From: Hellea balneolensis DSM 19091
GTDB taxonomy: Bacteria; Pseudomonadota; Alphaproteobacteria; Caulobacterales; Maricaulaceae
NCBI RefSeq assembly: GCF_000428525.1
Contig: NZ_AUAC01000002.1
Location: 434,001-498,000 of the forward strand
Reading direction: 5' to 3'
Length of the DNA stretch: 64,000 nt
Part shown: piece after piece, positions 27,915 through 36,260 of the stretch
Layout of the letters: each line of letters opens with the position of its first letter
How positions within the stretch are numbered: position 1 is the stretch's first letter
Notes under the pieces: model-generated
The model's database searches: none
Told to the model about the DNA's origin: nothing
What the model saw: only the letters and a program-made list of their open reading frames with translations
Program-made: the position numbers and the translations under genes

Positions 27915-28580
27915 TCAGCAGCCACTCGCATCGAAAACACCGCGTAAATAGCCGCGCCGCGCCATACCCGTTCTATAGGCTTTGCGAATATTATTCTCAT
28001 GCTTCGTCGCGCCCGTCGCCGCGCGAACAATCCCGCGAAACGGGATAAAACTACGAACGCCGGCCTCGGCCACATCCAGACTGGCTTCCCGCCTTTTGCG
28101 TCGGCTGCGCTCTGTGTCACTTTCAAAGCGCTGACTATCTAAATCGCGCCCTAAAATATCATCGAAAACCAAAATTTCATTGAAGACCGCCTGACATGTC
28201 ATCACAGGCAAAGGCTCATAAGGGCTTTTAATGGCTTTGAGTTTTTTGGGAATACGTTGCTTGCGAAGATTGATGTCACTGAGGGGCGATAACAGCACTT
28301 CACCGAAAGAGTTTCTATCGCCAACATTGTCTATTCCGCGCGCTTCGGGAGACATAGTTACATTTTGAACCGTTTCCGTGCTCGTTACTTTATCAATCGA
28401 AGATGCTGTGCCGCGCCCCACACCGACGACGGCTTTGCCTGTCGCCTCACCTGTCTTATATATGATTTTACCTGTTCCCGCCGCGACTTTTCCTGTTGTC
28501 TTAACAATCTTTGTCCCCGTCCTGACGGTGCTACAGGCCGTGAGCATTAGGGCAGCGGATATAAGCAAAGCCGTTTTCAT
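27915..28580 (-). CDS. Lipoprotein of unknown function downstream of pcm
   Basis: A 221-residue protein with a lipobox at residues 13-16 (LTAC). The next 50 residues are a glycine/lysine-rich stretch with repeated TGK motifs, and the rest is basic and charged (SRRKRREASLD) with a Cys near the C-terminus and one in MTCQAVF. No family recognised. It follows pcm by 38 bases in the same direction, in the slot where many alphaproteobacteria carry an NlpD-like peptidoglycan hydrolase; no LysM or M23 domain is present here. Confidence 0.65.
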   Translation of the reverse strand: MKTALLISAALMLTACSTVRTGTKIVKTTGKVAAGTGKIIYKTGEATGKAVVGVGRGTASSIDKVTSTETVQNVTMSPEARGIDNVGDRNSFGEVLLSPLSDINLRKQRIPKKLKAIKSPYEPLPVMTCQAVFNEILVFDDILGRDLDSQRFESDTERSRRKRREASLDVAEAGVRSFIPFRGIVRAATGATKHENNIRKAYRTGMARRGYLRGVFDASGC

Positions 28581-28618
28581 AGCGCCACACTATCATAAAA
28601 CATGACGAAAGTTAGGCG

Positions 28619-29242
28619 TTATAGCACCTTGGATTTTCCAGCTTCAATCATGGGCACTTGCAATGGAAAAAGGGTCTCGACCGTAACCTTTTTGCGGGCT
28701 TTGGAATATCGCGTTAGCTGATCATCAACGACGGCAACAAGTTTGCCATTTGGGGCCAATTGGTCAATCAACATAGCGGGTTCAGCTCTTAGGGCACATG
28801 TCAGGATGATACGATCAAAGGGTGCTTGTCCGCCCCATCCGTAACGTCCGTCGCCATGACGTATCACATGGTTCGTAATGCCGAGCGTTTTAAACCGCGC
28901 TTCTGCTTCGCGGATTAACTGCTTATAACGCTCAACAGAATAGACCCGCTTAACGATCTTTGACAGAATGGCAGTATGGTAGCCACTGCCGCAGCCTATT
29001 TCGAGTAACTTATGCTCAGGCGTAAGCTCTAGCATTTGCGTCATAAGCGCGATGGTCAAAGGCGGAGAAACTGTTTGTCCACATGAGGTTGGCAGGGATT
29101 GCTCATCATAAGCGGCCTCAAATAAGCTTTCACCCACGAAGTGTTTCCGCGGCGACAACTCCATAGCTTTCAGCACGGCATTATCTGAAATTCCACGCCC
29201 GCGCAGACGCATAATCATGTCTATCAGACCTGGGTCAATCAT
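28619..29242 (-). CDS. pcm: Protein-L-isoaspartate O-methyltransferase
   Basis: A 207-residue SAM-dependent enzyme that methylates isoaspartyl residues to start repair of aged proteins. Motif I is LEIGCGSGYHTAILS near residue 80, and the family segment SCGQTVSPPLTIALM near residue 53 forms the substrate site. Motif II/III elements (GDGRYGW, FDRIILTCA) follow. It lies 2 bases after surE in the serS-surE-pcm operon, a conserved stress-maintenance grouping. Confidence 0.93.
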   Translation of the reverse strand: MIDPGLIDMIMRLRGRGISDNAVLKAMELSPRKHFVGESLFEAAYDEQSLPTSCGQTVSPPLTIALMTQMLELTPEHKLLEIGCGSGYHTAILSKIVKRVYSVERYKQLIREAEARFKTLGITNHVIRHGDGRYGWGGQAPFDRIILTCALRAEPAMLIDQLAPNGKLVAVVDDQLTRYSKARKKVTVETLFPLQVPMIEAGKSKVL

Positions 29243-29244
29243 GA

Positions 29245-30012
29245 TTAGTCGGCATCAAAGGCTTCCTGCAAAGCATTAAGTGTTTCGGTATGCGTTAAAT
29301 CCGTATGGAGCGGCGTGACTGAGATATAACCATCATAAATGGCGCGAAGGTCTGTGCCGTGGGGCGGGTTTGATTTCGCTGCCCCATAGGTGAGCCAAAA
29401 ATAATGGCCGCCGCGAGGGTGGGCCCGTTTATCTACGCCGCTCATTTGAAAATCGCGATGGCCTTGGCGGGTGATTTGAACACCTTTGACGCCGTCAACA
29501 GAAGTGTCGGGGAAGTTGATAGAGAGGATGCAGTTCTTTGGCCAGCCTTTTGAAATCAATGACTTTATAAAATCCGGCCCATGATGTTCTGCTGTGTCCC
29601 AAGGTAAGCTGTCCGCCCCTTGAAAACCTCTCGCGAGGGACAGTGCAATAGACGGCACGCCCATCTGCATACCCTGCAAGGCCCCGGCAATTGTACCGGA
29701 AAAAGTCACATCTTCGGCGAGGTTTTGCCCGCGGTTCACCCCCGATAAAATCAAGTCAGGTTTATCCTCTTGAAACAACTCCGTCATAGCGACGATAACG
29801 GAGTCGGTCGGTGTCCCCGTAACTGAATACACTTTATCCTCATGCTTTTTCAGCTTTACCGGATTGTGCAAAGACACACCGCGTGACGCTGCGGATTGCT
29901 CCGTATCCGGCGCACAGACCCAAACATCATCCGAGAGCTGCTCGGCAATGCGGCGAAGGACAGCTAAGCCCGTGGCGTGGATGCCATCGTCGTTTGTTAG
30001 GAGGATTCTCAC
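29245..30012 (-). CDS. surE: 5'-nucleotidase SurE
   Basis: A 255-residue divalent-metal nucleoside monophosphatase. The N-terminal acidic metal site [14 protein letters not shown] is intact, and [22 protein letters not shown] forms the second active-site element. Its start overlaps the serS stop as ATGA (30009-30012) and pcm follows directly, so all three are co-translated. Confidence 0.95.
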   Translation of the reverse strand: MRILLTNDDGIHATGLAVLRRIAEQLSDDVWVCAPDTEQSAASRGVSLHNPVKLKKHEDKVYSVTGTPTDSVIVAMTELFQEDKPDLILSGVNRGQNLAEDVTFSGTIAGALQGMQMGVPSIALSLARGFQGADSLPWDTAEHHGPDFIKSLISKGWPKNCILSINFPDTSVDGVKGVQITRQGHRDFQMSGVDKRAHPRGGHYFWLTYGAAKSNPPHGTDLRAIYDGYISVTPLHTDLTHTETLNALQEAFDAD

Positions 30013-31418
30013 GCAGAAATAACCTCAACGCCGCCCATATAGGGCACGAGCGCTTTCGGTACTGTGATAGAGCCATCCTCATTCTGATAATTCTCTAGCA
30101 CCGCAACCAATGTCCGCCCCACTGCTAGACCAGAGCCATTAAGCGTATGCACAAAACGGTTATCTTTTTCTGCGAATTTATAGCGAGCATTCATGCGGCG
30201 AGCTTGGAAGTCTCCGCAATTGGAACAGCTTGAAATCTCGCGATATGTGTCTTGGCTCGGGAGCCACACTTCGATGTCAAAGGTTCGGCGTGCTCCGAAA
30301 CCGAGGTCCCCTGTGCAAAGTTCAACCACGCGATAAGGCAGCTCCAAACGTTTTAGCACCTCTTCCGCGCAGCCGAGCATACGCTTATGCTCTGCCTCGC
30401 TATCTTCGGGTTTGACAATAGAGACAAGCTCGACCTTATTAAATTGATGCTGACGGATCATGCCCTTCGTATCACGCCCTGCACTCCCCGCTTCGCTGCG
30501 GAAACACGGTGTGTGTGCCGTCATGCGCATGGGGAGTGTGTCGGGATCGACTATGGATTCGCGCACAATGTTTGTGAGAGAGACTTCAGCTGTTGGGATT
30601 AAAAAGTATGCTTCGTTCGTTGGAGCCTCTGCATACGCTTTGTTGACTAAATCACGGATATTCAATTCTGGAGCTTGCTCAAATTTTTTGACAGGAACAT
30701 CCAGAGATTCAAGAGCCTGATTACTCAGACGATTGCGATCTCCCTCGCTAGCACAAATATATAGATCTTCCATAAACTTAGGAAGTTGACCTGTGCCGTA
30801 TAGCGCTTCTGGACGCACCATAAGAGGAGGCGTATGCTCCAGATACCCATGCTCCTCCGTCTGTAAATCAAGCATAAAGGCCGCAAGCGCTCTGTCGAGC
30901 CTACTCAGCTTCCCGCTCAGCACGACAAAGCGACTCCCGCTCATTTTCGCAGCCGTTTCAAAATCCATCATGCCAAGCGCTTCGCCTAAATCAGCGTGGT
31001 CTTTGGGTTCAAAGCCTAGCTTGGTTGGCTCGCCCCATGTGTGAAGCTCTACATTACTGTTTTCATCTTCGCCCTCAGGGACATCCGCAAACGGAATATT
31101 GGGCGTGGACTCCAGCAGGCTTTGTAGCTGAGCTTTCTCGCTATCCACCTGCGCCCCCATAGCGGCGATAACGTTTTTCGCGCCTGCAACTTCGGTCTTA
31201 AGGCGTTCGGCTTCGTCTTTATCGCCTTTGGCCATCGCCTGACCAATCATCTTAGAGCTTTTATTACGTGCGGCTTCAGCCTCTTGGACAACCTGCATCG
31301 CTTTACGAATCAACTTGTCTTGGTCGAGGATTTTCTTGGAGAGCGGCTCTAATCCCCGCTTCGCCCAAAGGGCATCATAGCTTTCAGGGTTTTCGCGTAT
31401 GGCTTTGATGTCGTGCAT
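30009..31418 (-). CDS. serS: Seryl-tRNA synthetase
   Basis: A 469-residue class II synthetase. The N-terminal long coiled-coil arm (about residues 30-110) contacts the tRNA-Ser variable arm. Motif 2 ([26 protein letters not shown]) and motif 3 ([18 protein letters not shown]) are present. Length is somewhat above the usual ~430, with a small insertion around residues 240-265. First gene of serS-surE-pcm; no tRNA-sensing leader seen upstream. Confidence 0.96.
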   Translation of the reverse strand: MHDIKAIRENPESYDALWAKRGLEPLSKKILDQDKLIRKAMQVVQEAEAARNKSSKMIGQAMAKGDKDEAERLKTEVAGAKNVIAAMGAQVDSEKAQLQSLLESTPNIPFADVPEGEDENSNVELHTWGEPTKLGFEPKDHADLGEALGMMDFETAAKMSGSRFVVLSGKLSRLDRALAAFMLDLQTEEHGYLEHTPPLMVRPEALYGTGQLPKFMEDLYICASEGDRNRLSNQALESLDVPVKKFEQAPELNIRDLVNKAYAEAPTNEAYFLIPTAEVSLTNIVRESIVDPDTLPMRMTAHTPCFRSEAGSAGRDTKGMIRQHQFNKVELVSIVKPEDSEAEHKRMLGCAEEVLKRLELPYRVVELCTGDLGFGARRTFDIEVWLPSQDTYREISSCSNCGDFQARRMNARYKFAEKDNRFVHTLNGSGLAVGRTLVAVLENYQNEDGSITVPKALVPYMGGVEVISA

Positions 31419-31613
31419 GTCGGATGTGTCTTCTTAAACGAGGTTTATATCTCGCGCTCGCTATAGCGGCGGTGGTCAACAACGTAAAGCAAGCAGTTTT
31501 CATTTCGGCTTAATTACAACACCTACATGCATTTAAAATCCGTTATTCATATTCAATTCAGATAAAATCCTTAGGTGTCCCCCAATTATTTTAATCCTAC
31601 GAAAGGGAATAAC

Positions 31614-32342
31614 ATGAAGAAGCATATGCTTTTAGCCGCAGCTTTTATGTTTGCTGCAACCGGAACAGCCCACGCTCAATTTAATGATATTTTAGACGGT
31701 TGGAGCGGCGAAGCCTCTCTCGCTGGTTCAAAAACGACTGGTAACACAGATACAACAGATATCGGGCTGGGCCTGAAACTTCAAAAAGAAGACGGCCCCT
31801 GGCGTCATAAGTTCAAAGCTCTTGCTGATCTTGGCAAAGCTGAGGGCCTGACGAATAAAAAGCGTTATAATCTCGGCTATCAAATAGACCGTGATTTTAA
31901 TGACCGCTTATACGGTTACGCAAATGCTGATTATTTCAGCGATGATTTCGGCGCTTTCCAAGAAGGTTACTTCGTAGGCGGCGGTCTGGGTTACAAAGTA
32001 ATTTTGCCTGAGCCTGTTAGCTGGAATGTAGAAGGCGGACTCGGCTACCGGATGCAAGAAGACCAAGGTGCATTAGGTGAAGAAAACGCCGAAATTGCAG
32101 GACGCGCATTCTCTGATTTTGATTATATCTTCAACGAGAATGTGTCTTTCTATAACGATACAGAAGTCATTTACTCCAAGAGTGATACATATATATGGAA
32201 CGAAACAGGCATCACAGCGACGCTCGCCGGGAACTTGGCGGCACGCGCATCATTCCGTATCGACACGCATAGTGACGTTGCTCCGGGCCGTGAAAAAACA
32301 GACACAATCACACGCTTTGGCATTGTTTACACAATGAACTAG
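31614..32342 (+). CDS. DUF481 outer-membrane barrel protein (YdiY-like)
   Basis: A 242-residue protein with a signal peptide (KKHMLLAAAFMFAATGTAHA). The mature part begins with GWSGEASLAGSKTTGNTDTTD, the characteristic DUF481 first strand, and continues as alternating beta strands with aromatic girdles ending in YTMN. DUF481 proteins are salt- or copper-linked outer-membrane barrels of unclear role. The ATG at 31614 follows a GAAAGGGA ribosome binding site; an in-frame start 13 codons upstream (31575) would spoil the signal peptide. Confidence 0.8.
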   Translation: MKKHMLLAAAFMFAATGTAHAQFNDILDGWSGEASLAGSKTTGNTDTTDIGLGLKLQKEDGPWRHKFKALADLGKAEGLTNKKRYNLGYQIDRDFNDRLYGYANADYFSDDFGAFQEGYFVGGGLGYKVILPEPVSWNVEGGLGYRMQEDQGALGEENAEIAGRAFSDFDYIFNENVSFYNDTEVIYSKSDTYIWNETGITATLAGNLAARASFRIDTHSDVAPGREKTDTITRFGIVYTMN

Positions 32343-32357
32343 CCCTACGCTTAATGC

Positions 32358-32852
32358 ATGTTGAGTCATCTTCTCCTCATGCGTCACGCAAAATCGTCTT
32401 GGTCAGACGGGTCACTGTCTGACCATCAACGCCCGCTCAATAAGCGGGGACAGAAAGCCGCTGAGGCGGTGGGCTTAGCTTTAACCGCCCGCGGATATGC
32501 GCCTGATATCATCTGGAGTTCAGACGCCGCTCGCACCCGCGAAACCGCCATGCGCCTTATCCGCGCTATCCCCGGTGCACAGACCGTAAATTACGATTCA
32601 AACTTTTATCATGCTGGCGTTGAAACCGTGCTGACTATTTGTGGCAAGCAAATTGAACCTGAGGGTAAGCTCATGTTGCTAGGGCATAATCCCGGATGGG
32701 CGGCATTACACGAATATTTTACAGGGCATTATCACGATTACCCCACGGGAGCTTGCACGGTTCTTTCGCGAAATATACAAAGCGAAGGCGACTGGCTAGA
32801 CCCCAGTTCTTGGAGATTGGTTGATCTTATTTTGCCAAGAGAATTGGAATGA
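32358..32852 (+). CDS. SixA-like histidine phosphatase
   Basis: A 164-residue phosphoglycerate-mutase-superfamily phosphatase with the catalytic RHAKSSW motif at residues 9-15, the SSDAARTRETA Arg site, and the second His in LMLLGHNPGW. SixA proteins dephosphorylate phosphohistidine in signalling Hpt domains or nitrogen PTS proteins. The window also holds an orphan Hpt protein and CckA, but no link is shown. Its stop overlaps the next start as ATGA. Confidence 0.85.
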   Translation: MLSHLLLMRHAKSSWSDGSLSDHQRPLNKRGQKAAEAVGLALTARGYAPDIIWSSDAARTRETAMRLIRAIPGAQTVNYDSNFYHAGVETVLTICGKQIEPEGKLMLLGHNPGWAALHEYFTGHYHDYPTGACTVLSRNIQSEGDWLDPSSWRLVDLILPRELE

Positions 32853-33049
32853 AAGCCAGCTTAATTGCCATGTGGCGCCTGTTTCACGCCCTCGCCTTTT
32901 ATCCGATAATGATTGGAGTCTTTATCTGGCTTTATATTGATGGCGCAGATTGGATATGGGGTGCTTTCATCATCGCAGGGATTCTGATTTTCGATCCTAT
33001 TTGGCGCATTATGGGCCGCAATATTCTGAACATGATTCAAAAAAAATAG
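32849..33049 (+). CDS. Small two-helix membrane protein coupled to sixA
   Basis: A 66-residue protein with two hydrophobic segments (about residues 8-27 and 32-50) and a basic C-terminus (NMIQKK). It overlaps the SixA stop as ATGA, so is almost certainly co-translated. Its last codons and stop form part of the minus-strand terminator at 33040-33076. Confidence 0.7.
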   Translation: MKASLIAMWRLFHALAFYPIMIGVFIWLYIDGADWIWGAFIIAGILIFDPIWRIMGRNILNMIQKK

Positions 33050-33076
33050 CGCTCCGAATATTAAATTCGAAGCGCT
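33040..33076 (-). terminator. Intrinsic terminator of the fasciclin gene
   Basis: On the minus strand AGCGCT-x-CGAAT pairs with ATTCG-x-AGCGCT around a 5-base loop and is followed by a run of seven T (plus-strand A at 33040-33046). It overlaps the 3' end of the convergent 66-codon gene. Confidence 0.85.
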
Positions 33077-33135
33077 TGAAGGTGTCCATTCTCAAAGGGG
33101 AAGAAAGATGGACCGTATTGCTTCCAGTAAAGGGA

Positions 33136-33792
33136 CTATTTTGGAAGTAACACCCTATCTACGACGTGAACCGTACCATTGGATTTCATTATATCCGCTT
33201 TTTTTACGGACGCTAATCCGCCGCTCTCATCTTTGACATATAATGTGCCTCCGGCCAGCACAGCAGTCAGCGTATCACCACTCACGGTTTGCACATCCAC
33301 TGTACCGCCATTTTTCTCAGCTAAGCCTATAATGTCTTTGGTGGACAGATTACCTGAGACGACATGTGCTTTGAGGATATCTTGTAATTGATGCTTATTT
33401 TTAGGCTGCAGCAAAGTCTCAACGGTTCCAGCAGGAAGCGCGTTAAAAGCGCTATTTAGCGGTGCAAAGACCGTGAAGGGCCCGGGACTTGATAAGGTCT
33501 CCACTAAATCAGCCGCCGTGACCGCCGCTACCAATGTGGAAAGGCTATCTGTTGCGACTGCCGCATCAACAATTGTGCTCTTCTCCATTTTATGAGCTCC
33601 GGCATAGACAATATTGCTTTGCGCCGAGGTGCTCAGAACTTGCGTCGCAGGAGCTGCAGTATATTGCGCCGCCTGTTGGGCTTTCTTCATATTGCAATCA
33701 CCTGCACTGGCCGTGCTAGCAAAGGCCAATGCCGCTGTGGTTAGGGTGAGTGTTATTGTTCCGCGACTCGCGCGATTTTTGAGGGTTTTCAT
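33136..33792 (-). CDS. Secreted fasciclin (FAS1) domain protein
   Basis: A 218-residue protein with a signal peptide ending ASASTA-like (cleavage before GDCNMKK) and one FAS1 domain at about residues 75-215. The conserved H1 motif (FTVFAPLNSAFNALP) and H2 motif (LKAHVVSGNLS) are clear, and the domain ends with GTVHVVDRVLLPK. FAS1 domains mediate adhesion. The ATG at 33792 follows GGAGAG at a proper distance; an in-frame TTG at 33804 would include that site. A 9-bp inverted repeat lies upstream. Confidence 0.88.
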   Translation of the reverse strand: MKTLKNRASRGTITLTLTTAALAFASTASAGDCNMKKAQQAAQYTAAPATQVLSTSAQSNIVYAGAHKMEKSTIVDAAVATDSLSTLVAAVTAADLVETLSSPGPFTVFAPLNSAFNALPAGTVETLLQPKNKHQLQDILKAHVVSGNLSTKDIIGLAEKNGGTVDVQTVSGDTLTAVLAGGTLYVKDESGGLASVKKADIMKSNGTVHVVDRVLLPK

Positions 33793-33814
33793 GGGTCTCT
33801 CCAAATTTAAGAGC

Positions 33815-33874
33815 CCCCGATTATGCGGGGATATAAAGGTTACGCACGCAGCCTGACGTTAGTTTGTAACCTTT
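33815..33874 (-). promoter_or_regulatory. Dyads upstream of the fasciclin gene
   Basis: A perfect 9-bp inverted repeat (AAAGGTTAC at 33835-33843, GTAACCTTT at 33866-33874) with a 22-base spacer lies about 45-80 bases upstream of the ATG, positioned like an operator. Closer to the gene a small stem (CCCCG 33815-33819 / CGGGG 33826-33830) lies in the leader. Confidence 0.45.
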
Positions 33875-33894
33875 CCAAAACGTAAGTTTTTCTC

Positions 33895-34290
33895 TTAATC
33901 CAAACTCAACATCGTATCTTCATCGCGCAGGCAATATAGCAGTAGCATAGCCGCAAGCGCGGGAAGCGCCGCTAAAAAGAGTTGGTTATACCCTTCAAGT
34001 CCTGGAATAAGATTAGGGATCGTCATCGCCGTCCCCACACCATGCAGAATAAGCACAAGCAGATAGCTGATTTTCTTCTTAAACCCGATAAGAAATGCCA
34101 AAAGCAAAGCCATCATCAGCACCCCCGTGATTGTGCTGCCAATTTCAGGCATGCTGAATTTATAATATTTATTCGAAATATTATCGATGACTTCAGGCTT
34201 GGTAAATCGCATGATCTGCCAAGGCAGCATGAACAAGAAAATGCTCAGCCGCGTTAAGAACAAAGGTAATTTTAAGGTATGTGCTGCCAT
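33895..34290 (-). CDS. Four-helix membrane protein, DoxX-like
   Basis: A 131-residue protein with hydrophobic segments at about residues 8-27, 50-68, 72-92 and 103-122. The small four-helix layout resembles DoxX-like proteins, but no signature motif is certain, so this is tentative. It is followed, in the same direction, by the fasciclin gene about 100 bases on, across the inverted repeat, so the two may be separately transcribed. Confidence 0.6.
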   Translation of the reverse strand: MAAHTLKLPLFLTRLSIFLFMLPWQIMRFTKPEVIDNISNKYYKFSMPEIGSTITGVLMMALLLAFLIGFKKKISYLLVLILHGVGTAMTIPNLIPGLEGYNQLFLAALPALAAMLLLYCLRDEDTMLSLD

Positions 34291-34378
34291 GGTAGTCTCT
34301 CTCTTTCATTTGTGAAGCAGAGCTAGACTATCTCAAAAACACATACCCGTCACATTCATGTGAACTTTGGAGAAAATT

Positions 34379-35719
34379 TTAGGCGGTTTCGCCTTTTAGC
34401 CTGGCTTTAGCTTTATCCGCTCCGAGAAGTTTCAAAAGCTGACCCATTTCTGGACCGCGGTCGCGGCCAGTTAGGGCACGGCGCAAAGGCATGAAGAGCC
34501 CCTTGCCTTTGCGGCCTTGTTCGGCTTTTAACGTGGCTGTCCACTCACCCCATGTTTCATCTGAGATATTTTCAGGCAAGCAATTGGCCGCCGCTATGCA
34601 AAAGGCACGATCCTCGTCCTCAATCCGGCCGGGCATGGGCGAATAAAGAACTGTGGACCACCCCGCAGCGTCCGCAACTTTGCTGATATTTGCGCGGATG
34701 AGGTTCCAAAAATCTTTGCCGCCGCCCACATTTAAGCTCTCAAGGTGATCTTTCACATCATCATAGGGCATTTCGTGTAAGAGGCGGCCATTGAGCAGCA
34801 GCAATTCATCATCGCTGAAACGCGCAGGGGCGCGGCCAATTTTATCAAATGAGAACTCATCCTTGAGCGCCTCCATGGAGCTGCGGACTTCAATCGCATC
34901 CGATGTGCCGATTTTTGCGAGCAATGAACAAATTGCCAAAGGTTCGAAGCCCTGCTCCTTGAGCTCTTCCATAGAAAGCGAGCCGAGACGCTTAGACAGC
35001 GGCGAGCCATCTTTCCAAACCAATAGCGGCGTGTGAGCAAAGATAGGTAAGTGATCGGAGAGCGCCTGAAAAACTTCAATCTGTGCGCCAGAATTGGTCA
35101 CATGATCTTCGCCGCGAATGACGTGAGTGATTTTTTCGTCAATATCATCGACCACGCTCGGCAGCGTATAAAGGAATGAACCATCGCCGCGTATCAGGAC
35201 AGGATCAGAAAGCGAGCTAGTATCCACGCTTTGCTCACCGCGCACCATATCATTCCACTTCACGGTCTTGCCCGAAAGCTTAAAGCGCCAATGCGGTTTG
35301 CGGCCCTCCGACTCATAAGCTTTGATTTGTTCATCGGTAAGCTCAAGCGCCGCGCGGTTATAGACGGGCGGTTTGCCCTGCACGCGCTGTAATTTACGTT
35401 GGCGGTCAAGCTCTTCGCCTGTCTCGTAGCAAGGATAAAGACGACCCGCCTCACGCAGTTTCTTTGCGGCTTCTTCATAGGCGGGAAATTTATGCGACTG
35501 ATTAAAGGTATGATCCCAATTCAGGCCAAGCCAACCAAGGTCTTCCTTGATACCCTCTTCATATTCATTGGTGCTACGTTCCAAATCCGTGTCGTCAATC
35601 CGCAGAATGAACTTGCCCCCGCGTTCACGCACAAAGAGCCAATTCATAAGCGCAGTACGCACATTCCCAACATGAAGACGCCCGGTCGGCGACGGGGCAA
35701 AACGGCAGATGACAGTCAT
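34379..35719 (-). CDS. gltX: Glutamyl-tRNA synthetase
   Basis: A 446-residue class I synthetase. The HIGH-type motif is FAPSPTGRLHVGNVR at the N-terminus and the KMSKS-type motif is LSKRLGS near residue 240. No zinc-binding Cys cluster is present. Many alphaproteobacteria carry two GltX proteins, one charging tRNA-Gln for GatCAB; only one is in view, and I cannot tell from sequence alone which tRNA it serves. The ATG at 35719 is preferred over the in-frame TTG at 35722. Confidence 0.95.
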   Translation of the reverse strand: MTVICRFAPSPTGRLHVGNVRTALMNWLFVRERGGKFILRIDDTDLERSTNEYEEGIKEDLGWLGLNWDHTFNQSHKFPAYEEAAKKLREAGRLYPCYETGEELDRQRKLQRVQGKPPVYNRAALELTDEQIKAYESEGRKPHWRFKLSGKTVKWNDMVRGEQSVDTSSLSDPVLIRGDGSFLYTLPSVVDDIDEKITHVIRGEDHVTNSGAQIEVFQALSDHLPIFAHTPLLVWKDGSPLSKRLGSLSMEELKEQGFEPLAICSLLAKIGTSDAIEVRSSMEALKDEFSFDKIGRAPARFSDDELLLLNGRLLHEMPYDDVKDHLESLNVGGGKDFWNLIRANISKVADAAGWSTVLYSPMPGRIEDEDRAFCIAAANCLPENISDETWGEWTATLKAEQGRKGKGLFMPLRRALTGRDRGPEMGQLLKLLGADKAKARLKGETA

Positions 35720-35813
35720 CAATAAAACCTTCTTAAACTATTCGCGCGGTCTTAGGGGATTGTGATAATGAATGAAAGAGTAAAGCAATGCATAGCTGGG
35801 GAACTAATACAGC

Positions 35814-36260
35814 TCATAACTCCGAGAAAAGCGTAAAGTATTTTAATTTGTTAAACCTAAATGGGCCAAGCCCGTCCAAAATAATAAATTGGAATAACTC
35901 GGGGTCTTCAAACATAAAATTATCATAAGCTAATTCGCTCCAGATAATTTCGCCATTTTCCTCGTGGATTTTCGTTGTAATAGCACCGCAATAAGGGTCA
36001 ACGCATTCCGGACATACGTATAGACCTACTCTCCCTTTCGACATCTCTCCCGGTGTTTTTAACATTAGACGGTCGCGAGCTTCCAATTCATACTCCGCGC
36101 CAACCCAACCTAAACAAGAAACGTAATCGTAGCTGCGAGAAACTAATTCAGAATAGAGTGAGACGCCCGACACTTCAAAATCCATAAACGATATTGCTCT
36201 TTGATTTGCGGGGGCAACGCGCTTTCTATCGGCACTTATCAGTTTGAGACTATCCATCAT
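35814..36260 (-). CDS. Hypothetical protein with Cys-pair motif, coupled to nadE
   Basis: A 148-residue soluble protein. Its one recognisable feature is CPECVDPYCGAIT near residue 83, a small Cys cluster that could bind zinc or iron. The rest is mixed alpha/beta with many acidic and aromatic residues and no signal peptide. It overlaps the nadE stop as ATGA (36257-36260), so it is co-translated with NAD synthetase. I recognise no named family. Confidence 0.65.
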   Translation of the reverse strand: MMDSLKLISADRKRVAPANQRAISFMDFEVSGVSLYSELVSRSYDYVSCLGWVGAEYELEARDRLMLKTPGEMSKGRVGLYVCPECVDPYCGAITTKIHEENGEIIWSELAYDNFMFEDPELFQFIILDGLGPFRFNKLKYFTLFSEL

